A stretch of DNA of 60,290 nucleotides from assembly GCF_001894885.1 (NCBI RefSeq), contig NZ_BCXB01000028.1, positions 1-60,290 on the forward strand, written 5' to 3'. Below the pieces are notes generated by a model. That model was given only the letters and a program-made list of their open reading frames with translations. It had not been told where the DNA came from and did not search any database. A program made the translations under genes and the position numbers. The stretch is from Rhodococcus marinonascens NBRC 14363. GTDB taxonomy: Bacteria > Actinomycetota > Actinomycetes > Mycobacteriales > Mycobacteriaceae. This document shows, piece by piece, positions 54,325 to 60,290 of this stretch; within the stretch, counting starts at the first letter, position 1, and each line of letters opens with the position of its first letter.

Positions 54325-56163
54325 TCAGCCGCCCGTGACCGGCAGTACCAGTTCCTGGCCGGGATCACCCGCGGCGATCGTGACCTGGTGAGGTGCCAGT
54401 CCCCCGCGGAAACTCGGATCTCCACCTGCCAACACGAGGCGGACGCTGTGGCCCGCATCGAAGCGATGGACGATCGCCGGCATCGTGACCTTGACCGGCT
54501 CACCGGGCGCCGTGATCCGGACCGGAGCGACCAAACCGTTGATCAGCTTTTCGCCGCCGTCGGGGGCCACGTCGAACAACTTGGCGAACACCACTACCGC
54601 GTCTTCGACACCGGCGACTGCGGGCGTGGCCGTGACGCGGACGTTGAGCGTCGGCGCGCCGACGACGTAGAGCGGATCGACAAGGGATCCGGAAGACCAC
54701 TGCGCCTGGGTGCCGGGAATCGTGCCCTGCGGAACCCGGAGGTCCGGCCGGAGATTCGGTGCTTCCACGTCGGTGGGGAGTCCGCCGGGGAGCGTGTTCA
54801 GTGTTTGCGTGCCGGGAACAATGCCGTCACGGCGACCGGCCAACGAACCGTCGCCCGAGAGATAGAGCGAATAATCTTTCCCCACCTTAATTTTCGATGA
54901 CTCCGCATAGGCGGGCGCGGCATTGCCGGTGTACTCGACCCAGTCGCGGAAGTAACTGAACACCGGCCCGGTATCGACTCCAGTGTCCTTCAGGTAGTGG
55001 TCGAACCAGTCGACGATCCGGCCGGTTTCGTACTGGGCCTCGGGGTCGAGGTGGTCCAAGCTGAACTCGCCCTCGGCGGGAGCGTAATCGGAATGCCCCC
55101 AACTCTGCCAGATCATCTTGACGTCGTTGCCCTGAGCCTGCAGCGTCTCGAACGTCGCCTGCGACTCGTTGAGGTCGAACAGGGTGTCCTTCTCGCCCTG
55201 CATCAGAAGAACCGGAATCTTCACCCGATCCGCATACGACACCACGGAGGACTGCCGCAGGAAGTCGACGGATGCTGGGTTGGGGTAACCCTGCACCACA
55301 GTCTGATTCAGCGCCGGGCAGGCATCGTTCGCGAAGTTGGGGCAGCCCGCGGCCCGTGCCGGGTCCTGCACATACCCCGAGACCTGCGGGTCGGTGACTC
55401 CGAAGGCCCCGAACCCGAGCGCATACAGCACCTTCGTCGCGCCGGGAACAGATGTGCTGACCCCCGTCGTCTGACCGGTGCTGTTGGGAGCGAGCGAGTA
55501 GCTGAGGTCGTTCCAGGTGATCATCGGGATGATCGTATCGATCCGGGGGTCCACCGCCGCCGCAGCGAACTGCACCGACCCGCCATACGATCCGCCGATC
55601 ATGCCGACCCTCGGATCATTGGCCTCAGCCTTGCCGTTGTGCGCGGTCGCGTCCTGCACGATGTAATCGAGTCCCGAAACCGGGAGGGTGTGCCCGGGGT
55701 CCCCGAACGCTATGCCGTCCTCTCCACCGAGGAAGCTCACCAACTCACTCGCCGCCCGACCGTCATATTCGGGGTTGTCCAGATAAATCTTGCAGCCCGA
55801 ACCACCGAAGCCGAGCCCGGAATACGCCAGTACTGCATAGCCGTGGGACGCGAAGTACGTCGCGATCCCGGCCTGATCGTCTTTGGAACCGCCGAAGCCG
55901 TTGGTGGTAAGCACGGCGGGCACCCTATTCGACACGGACGCCGAGTCGGGCTTGTACACGTCGCCGATCGCGTCGCAGGGTTCGTCGCGGTTCGGTCCGA
56001 CGGAGACCTGGAAATGAAGAGTGGCCTTCGAGAAGCCAACCGGATCTGCCGTGGCCGGAGTGGCCGCCGCAATCGGCACCAGCACCGCGGCCGCAGCCGT
56101 CAGCACGGCCACCAGCGCCGATCTACCTGCCCTGCGTTTGACAGTCCCCCGCCGTCCACCCAT
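54325..56163 (-). CDS. Secreted X-Pro dipeptidyl-peptidase / CocE-family hydrolase (S15)
   Basis: A 612-residue exported alpha/beta-hydrolase. The signal peptide spans about residues 1-40 (ALVAVLTAAAAVLVPIAAAT, PATA-D). The S15 catalytic domain has the nucleophile Ser in MIGGSYGGSVQFAAA, an acid in VLLMQGEKDTLFDLNE and the His in WQSWGHSDYAP. The C-terminal jelly-roll is residues ~430-612 (APTLNVRVTATPAVAGVEDA). It acts outside the cell on acyl or peptide bonds; substrate unknown. ATG 56163 has no strong ribosome site. Confidence 0.85.
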   Translation of the reverse strand: MGGRRGTVKRRAGRSALVAVLTAAAAVLVPIAAATPATADPVGFSKATLHFQVSVGPNRDEPCDAIGDVYKPDSASVSNRVPAVLTTNGFGGSKDDQAGIATYFASHGYAVLAYSGLGFGGSGCKIYLDNPEYDGRAASELVSFLGGEDGIAFGDPGHTLPVSGLDYIVQDATAHNGKAEANDPRVGMIGGSYGGSVQFAAAAVDPRIDTIIPMITWNDLSYSLAPNSTGQTTGVSTSVPGATKVLYALGFGAFGVTDPQVSGYVQDPARAAGCPNFANDACPALNQTVVQGYPNPASVDFLRQSSVVSYADRVKIPVLLMQGEKDTLFDLNESQATFETLQAQGNDVKMIWQSWGHSDYAPAEGEFSLDHLDPEAQYETGRIVDWFDHYLKDTGVDTGPVFSYFRDWVEYTGNAAPAYAESSKIKVGKDYSLYLSGDGSLAGRRDGIVPGTQTLNTLPGGLPTDVEAPNLRPDLRVPQGTIPGTQAQWSSGSLVDPLYVVGAPTLNVRVTATPAVAGVEDAVVVFAKLFDVAPDGGEKLINGLVAPVRITAPGEPVKVTMPAIVHRFDAGHSVRLVLAGGDPSFRGGLAPHQVTIAAGDPGQELVLPVTGG

Positions 56164-56252
56164 ATACCTGAGTATCTCTGAAGATCGTGAACGCTATTGG
56201 CCGTACGACGGAATCAAGCGCGGGCGTTCCCGACCCACCAAGTGGGCTACGC

Positions 56253-57293
56253 CTACAGGCCCATTGACGCCGACAGCAGCGGCCACGAGTTGCGCAGGTC
56301 GTCCTGCCAGTACCCCCAGGAATGTGTGCCCACGTCCCGGAAGTCGAACGTCGCCGGAATATTCAACTCCTGCAGGCGATCCGCAAGGTTATGCGTGCAC
56401 ACGTCGGTAGCGGCCTCGATTATGCCACCGACTACGACCTGATCCAGTAGCGGCGACGCCTGCGGCGTGCGCGGCAGGGCGGGGTTCTCATGGGGCCCGG
56501 GGAGCCCGTTGCCATTCGCGATGTACAGCGAGAGACCTCGCAACTTCTCGGCGTTGAGGAGTGCATCGTGCTCACCCCAGCCGGGCCCGCCGTAGGGACC
56601 CCACATGTTCTGCGGGTCGATTCCACCCATCATCTCGAGGACCAGGCGGACGTAGGCCTGCCCGAGCGGGTCGCTGGTCTGCGCGCATCCACTGTAGGAA
56701 GCGACACCTCGGTACACACCCGGCGCTTGGATCGCCAAGTCGAGCACGGATGAGGCGGCCATCGACAGCCCGGCGATCGAGTTGATCCCGTTGGTGCCGA
56801 GCGCAGAATCGATCACCGGCGGGAGTTCGCTCGTGAGGAAAGTCGTCCACTTGTTTCGCCCGATTACCGGATCGTCGTTCACCCAGTCGGTGTAGTAGCT
56901 GAACATTCCTTCAGCAGGAATGACGACATTGGCGTTCTTGTCCGCGAGGAAGCCGAGGATGTCCGTCTGGTTCAACCAATTCGCTCCGTCCTCACCCCCG
57001 CCCGCGCCGTTGAGCAGATACAGGGTCGGCCTCGGCACACTCGTGTCGTCCGGCCGAACCACCTGCAGCGGGATCACTCGATCCATCGACGGGGAATACA
57101 CGGACACATCCCACCGGCGATCGTCGATCTTGTCGATGTGATCGACGTATGCGCCCGACGCCGCCTGTGTCGGCTGCGGTTCGGCGCTTGCGGGAGCCGC
57201 CGCGGCGAGGCTCATCGTGACCGTGGCGGCACTCAACACGCCCGCAAGCCAACGTCGGCGCGGCGACCGCAACCCCGGTGAACGTCCCTGCAT
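56253..57293 (-). CDS. Secreted mycolyltransferase (antigen 85 / esterase family)
   Basis: A ~346-residue exported alpha/beta-hydrolase that transfers mycolic acids between trehalose and arabinogalactan. The signal peptide is RRRWLAGVLSAATVTMSLAA to PASA. Family motifs: TLYLLNGAGGGEDGANW, nucleophile SIAGLSMAASSVLDLA, the ANGNGLPGPHENP region and GTHSWGYWQDDL with the catalytic His. It marks the host as a mycolate producer. ATG 57293 is chosen for the GGCGGA upstream; ATG 57311 is possible. Confidence 0.93.
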   Translation of the reverse strand: MQGRSPGLRSPRRRWLAGVLSAATVTMSLAAAAPASAEPQPTQAASGAYVDHIDKIDDRRWDVSVYSPSMDRVIPLQVVRPDDTSVPRPTLYLLNGAGGGEDGANWLNQTDILGFLADKNANVVIPAEGMFSYYTDWVNDDPVIGRNKWTTFLTSELPPVIDSALGTNGINSIAGLSMAASSVLDLAIQAPGVYRGVASYSGCAQTSDPLGQAYVRLVLEMMGGIDPQNMWGPYGGPGWGEHDALLNAEKLRGLSLYIANGNGLPGPHENPALPRTPQASPLLDQVVVGGIIEAATDVCTHNLADRLQELNIPATFDFRDVGTHSWGYWQDDLRNSWPLLSASMGL

Positions 57294-57430
57294 CTTCAGT
57301 TCCGCCTTCATCTGTTTGTAGGTAACCGACCCCGGTGACCGGGTTTGGATGGTACCAACCCGACCCAACCCGGCCCCAGTCCGCGCCATTTACGAATCGC
57401 CCATCTACCCAATCGATCCGACCCGGCCAC

Positions 57431-60290
57431 TCACGCCCCGCCCGGCACCGCGCGGGCGACCGCGAGGGCATCGTTCAAGATCGGGCCGGCGACGGCCAAT
57501 GCGTCGGGGGAGGTCATCCGCCAGTGCGTAGCCGGCACCGGGTGGTTATCCACCTTGCCGGTAGCCGCCCCGTCCCATCCTCGTACGGCTCGCGTACCGG
57601 TGGCATCGTCGGCGGTCGCGGTGAAGAACACGATGTCGCCGTCGAAGCGTTCGGGCCGATACTCCGACATCAACCGGGAGTTGCGCTCCGCCGTCGACAG
57701 GAGCCGCCCCACGACCTGTTCGGTTCGTTCCACCGACTGCCCCGTCAACCTGGCCAATTCCGTGGCGACAGCATCGACACTCAGATCGGAGGCGCTGGTT
57801 CCTGCTACGTCCTCGTCCACGCCGAAACCACCCAACAGCTCGCTCATGGTGATGCTTCCCGAAGATCCGTCCCCGTTCGCGTCCCTAGCGGACCCGACGA
57901 AGCTGTCCATCATGGCCAACAACTCCACCCGCTCACCTGCCGCCTGCAGACGGACCGCCATCGCATGGGCGATGACACCGCCCAGCGACCAACCGAGCAG
58001 CCGGTACGGGCCGGACGGCCGAACCGTGCGTATCTCGCTGATGTAGCGGTCCGCAAGTTCCTCGAGTAATTCGGGCACAAAACCCTCCTCGAGAATCGCA
58101 GGACTCTGGATGCCGTAAATCGGCATGCCACCGTCGAGGTGCCGAGTCAGACCCGTATAGCACCAGGACAATCCGACGATCGGGTGGATACAGAACAGCG
58201 GCGTCGCCTCACCGGACTCCCGGATCGGAAGAACCGGGCCGAAGCCCTCCGCGGCATCGCCCTCGACACCGGTGGCGATCCGACCGGCCAGTGCTTCCAC
58301 CGTCGGATCCGAGAACAACCACTGCAACGCGACAGTCGTGTCGGCTTCGCTTCGCAACCGGGCGATCACCCGGGTCGCGATCAACGAGTTACCACCCAGA
58401 GCGAAGAAATCATCGTCCAATCCGACCCGGTCCACACCCAACACCTCGGCGAACACCCCGGCCACCGTCTCCTCCACCGGAGTGGTCGGCGCCCGGAACA
58501 CCCGGGCCGTGAACTCCGGCACCGGCAACGCCCGCCGATCCAGCTTTCCACTGACACTGAGCGGCAACGCGTCGAGGACCGTGAGTACATCCGGCACCAT
58601 GTAGGCGGGCAGCGACCGCCCCACCGCGCTACGCACCGTACCGATCTCGATCGTGTGCCCCACAGCCGGAACCACATACCCCACCAACTGCTGACCGAGG
58701 TCGCTCTCGTGCACCACCACCACAGTCTGCGCCACAGCGTCTTGCGCGGTCAGCGCCGATTCGATCTCACCCAGTTCGATCCGCAGACCCCGCACCTTCA
58801 CCTGGAAATCGGTGCGCCCCAGGAACTCCAACTGACCCAGCGTGTTCCACCGCACCAAGTCCCCGGACCGATACAACCGGGAACCTGGCTCACCGAACGG
58901 ATTCGCCACGAACCGGTCCGCCGTCAGATCGGTGCGACCGTGGTACCCGCGGGCCAACTGCACCCCCGCCAGATACAGTTCACCCGCCGTCCCCACCGGC
59001 GTCGGCTGCAACCGTGAATCGAGCACATACGTGTGCGTGTTCCACTCCGGGACGCCGATCGGCACGGTCGACACGTCCCGGTCATCACACCGGTAGTACG
59101 TCACACTCACCGCAGCTTCGGTCGGCCCGTACGTGTGCACCAGGAGTGCATCCGACTTCGCCTCGAAACGCGCAGCCATCTCCACCGGCAGTTGCTCACC
59201 GCTGGCATTCACCAAACGCAACGAAGCGGGGATCCGCACCTCGGGATCCGCCAGCAGCTCCCCCAACATCGACGGCACGAAATGCATCACGGTGACACCG
59301 GTGTCCTCCATCAGGGACACCAGGTATTTCGGATCACGATGCCCATCCGGGCGGGCAATCACCAACCGGGCCCCGACAGCCAACGGCAGGAACAACTCCC
59401 GCACCGACGCATCGAAGGTGACCGGCGTCTTCTGCGCCATCACATCGGAGTCGGTGATGTCGCATTCGGAGACCATCCACGACAGGAAGTTGACGACCGC
59501 ACGATGACCGACCGCCACCCCCTTCGGGCGTCCCGTCGACCCGGAAGTGAAAATGACATACGCCGTGTTCTCCGGACGCAACGGCGTCCGGAGTTCGGAG
59601 TCCACCACCGCACCGGAGGAATACCCCGACACATCCACCACATCGACATCCACCACCCGATGCCCGGACACGGCCACACCATCGCGCGAGGTGGACAACA
59701 CACACACCGGTGCCGCGGTATCGAGCACATACTCTGTGCGCTCGGCAGGCTGGTCCGGATCGATCGGCACATACCCGCCGCCCGCCCGGAGCACCGCATA
59801 GATTCCGATCATCATCTCCAGCGACCGGCGCATCCCGATGCCCACCAACGACTCCGGGCCCACCCCGGCATCGATCAGGAACCGGGCCAACCGGTTCACC
59901 CACGCATCGAACTGCGCATACGTCAACGCCTGACCCTCGAACACCAACGCCACCGCATCCGGTGTCCGGGCCACCTGCGCATCGAACCCGTCGAGCAGCA
60001 ACACCTCCGGCACCTGGTGCTCGGTGTCGTTCCAGGTGTCGAGCACCAGTGCCCGTTCACCGCCGCCGAGGACAGAGACCTCTCCCACCGGCACCGACGG
60101 ATCTTCGAGAACAGTCTCGAGCACCCGGACGAACCGGTCCGCGATCTGCGCCGCCGTCACCTCATCGAAAATGTCTGCCGCATACCCGAGCGTGCCCGCA
60201 TAGCCCCCCTCGGCGTCGGCGGGTTCGCTGAGAGTTATCGACAGGTCGAACTTCGCCGCCTCCCACTCCACCTCGACCGGTGCGATCGTC
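57431..60290 (-). CDS. Nonribosomal peptide synthetase, C-terminal part ending in a thioesterase (runs off the right edge)
   Basis: The frame is open to the right edge, so the N-terminal modules are missing. Seen in order: the tail of a condensation domain (~first 90 residues), an adenylation domain (FTSGSTGRPKGVAVGH, TYGPTEAAVSV, GRTDFQVKVRGLRIELGEIE), a carrier domain with DDFFALGGNSLIATRV, and a type I thioesterase with GPYRLLGWSLGGVIAHAMA (GxSxG) and a final His (HPVPATHW). The tentative A-domain code is D-A-R-S-V-A-T-V-S; not assigned. The thioesterase makes this the releasing end of its assembly line. It is a different gene from the NRPS at 1-2812. Confidence 0.95.
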   Translation of the reverse strand, partial: TIAPVEVEWEAAKFDLSITLSEPADAEGGYAGTLGYAADIFDEVTAAQIADRFVRVLETVLEDPSVPVGEVSVLGGGERALVLDTWNDTEHQVPEVLLLDGFDAQVARTPDAVALVFEGQALTYAQFDAWVNRLARFLIDAGVGPESLVGIGMRRSLEMMIGIYAVLRAGGGYVPIDPDQPAERTEYVLDTAAPVCVLSTSRDGVAVSGHRVVDVDVVDVSGYSSGAVVDSELRTPLRPENTAYVIFTSGSTGRPKGVAVGHRAVVNFLSWMVSECDITDSDVMAQKTPVTFDASVRELFLPLAVGARLVIARPDGHRDPKYLVSLMEDTGVTVMHFVPSMLGELLADPEVRIPASLRLVNASGEQLPVEMAARFEAKSDALLVHTYGPTEAAVSVTYYRCDDRDVSTVPIGVPEWNTHTYVLDSRLQPTPVGTAGELYLAGVQLARGYHGRTDLTADRFVANPFGEPGSRLYRSGDLVRWNTLGQLEFLGRTDFQVKVRGLRIELGEIESALTAQDAVAQTVVVVHESDLGQQLVGYVVPAVGHTIEIGTVRSAVGRSLPAYMVPDVLTVLDALPLSVSGKLDRRALPVPEFTARVFRAPTTPVEETVAGVFAEVLGVDRVGLDDDFFALGGNSLIATRVIARLRSEADTTVALQWLFSDPTVEALAGRIATGVEGDAAEGFGPVLPIRESGEATPLFCIHPIVGLSWCYTGLTRHLDGGMPIYGIQSPAILEEGFVPELLEELADRYISEIRTVRPSGPYRLLGWSLGGVIAHAMAVRLQAAGERVELLAMMDSFVGSARDANGDGSSGSITMSELLGGFGVDEDVAGTSASDLSVDAVATELARLTGQSVERTEQVVGRLLSTAERNSRLMSEYRPERFDGDIVFFTATADDATGTRAVRGWDGAATGKVDNHPVPATHWRMTSPDALAVAGPILNDALAVARAVPGGA

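Noticed and set aside
54997..56181. 394-codon plus-strand frame
   Set aside because: Antisense to the S15 hydrolase, which has a signal peptide and catalytic motifs.
57431..60290. Left and right NRPS as one operon
   Set aside because: They share strand but are 54 kb apart with many unrelated genes and both orientations between; they must be separate genes.

Overview
The window is high-GC actinobacterial DNA that reads like a Rhodococcus or close mycolate-containing relative. Support comes from a secreted mycolyltransferase of the antigen 85 family, an Rpf resuscitation factor, a fused biotin-dependent acyl-CoA carboxylase, a full phenylacetate (paa) locus, frequent GTG/TTG starts, GTGA/ATGA overlaps and probable leaderless starts. 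Genus is an inference; no rRNA or tRNA is present.

Layout. The two edges are unfinished nonribosomal peptide synthetase (NRPS) genes, both on the minus strand: 1-2812 is the first C-A part of one, and 57431-60290 is the last C(end)-A-PCP-TE part of another. From 3.3 to 8.8 kb lie rpf, the carboxylase and an AcuI-type reductase. From 8.9 to 20.7 kb is a rearranged region. A module of leader, secreted ricin-B lectin, hairpin and SDR occurs twice. Copy 1 is interrupted by a decayed acuI piece, a nitric oxide synthase oxygenase and a benzoylformate decarboxylase with an in-frame stop. An MFS/MarR pair is followed by a decayed half-copy of the same MFS gene. From 20.7 to 23.5 kb are small accessory genes (FGE-like protein, DUF4180, a mini-HTH protein, a secreted protein). 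From 23.4 to 30.3 kb is a polyol locus (SorC regulator, Zn dehydrogenase, mannitol dehydrogenase, PfkB kinase, xylulokinase) whose ABC-importer binding protein is broken and whose permeases are missing. From 30.3 to 35.1 kb are redox, TetR/DUF1304, hemerythrin and unknown genes. From 35.2 to 41.8 kb a divergent GntR-controlled cluster encodes a complete-looking non-phosphorylative sugar oxidation route. From 42.2 to 54.3 kb is the paa locus in three transcription units. From 54.3 to 57.3 kb are a secreted S15/CocE hydrolase and a mycolyltransferase.

How the genes work together. PaaK makes phenylacetyl-CoA, PaaABCDE epoxidises it, PaaG isomerises it, PaaZ opens and oxidises the ring, and PaaF and PaaH do beta-oxidation; PaaI removes dead-end thioesters. 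Three near-identical palindromes (ACCGA-N4-TCGGT type) sit before the three paa units and suggest a shared TetR (PaaR-like) repressor not encoded here. The thiolase PaaJ is missing; only what looks like its first codons remain before paaF. The 35-42 kb cluster has epimerase/isomerase, sugar dehydrogenase, lactonase, mannonate-dehydratase-like enzyme, second dehydrogenase and FAH hydrolase, a set that could turn an aldohexose into pyruvate plus a three-carbon acid without phosphorylation.

The most striking feature of the window is the number of recombination scars: decayed acuI and MFS copies, a mutated decarboxylase, a truncated lipoprotein fused against a broken binding protein, a beta-propeller fragment, a truncated PRISE-type reductase joined to an antisense HsdR fragment, the 3' end of paaK running into that HsdR fragment, and the thiolase stub. 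Frameshift calls depend on the accuracy of the assembly.
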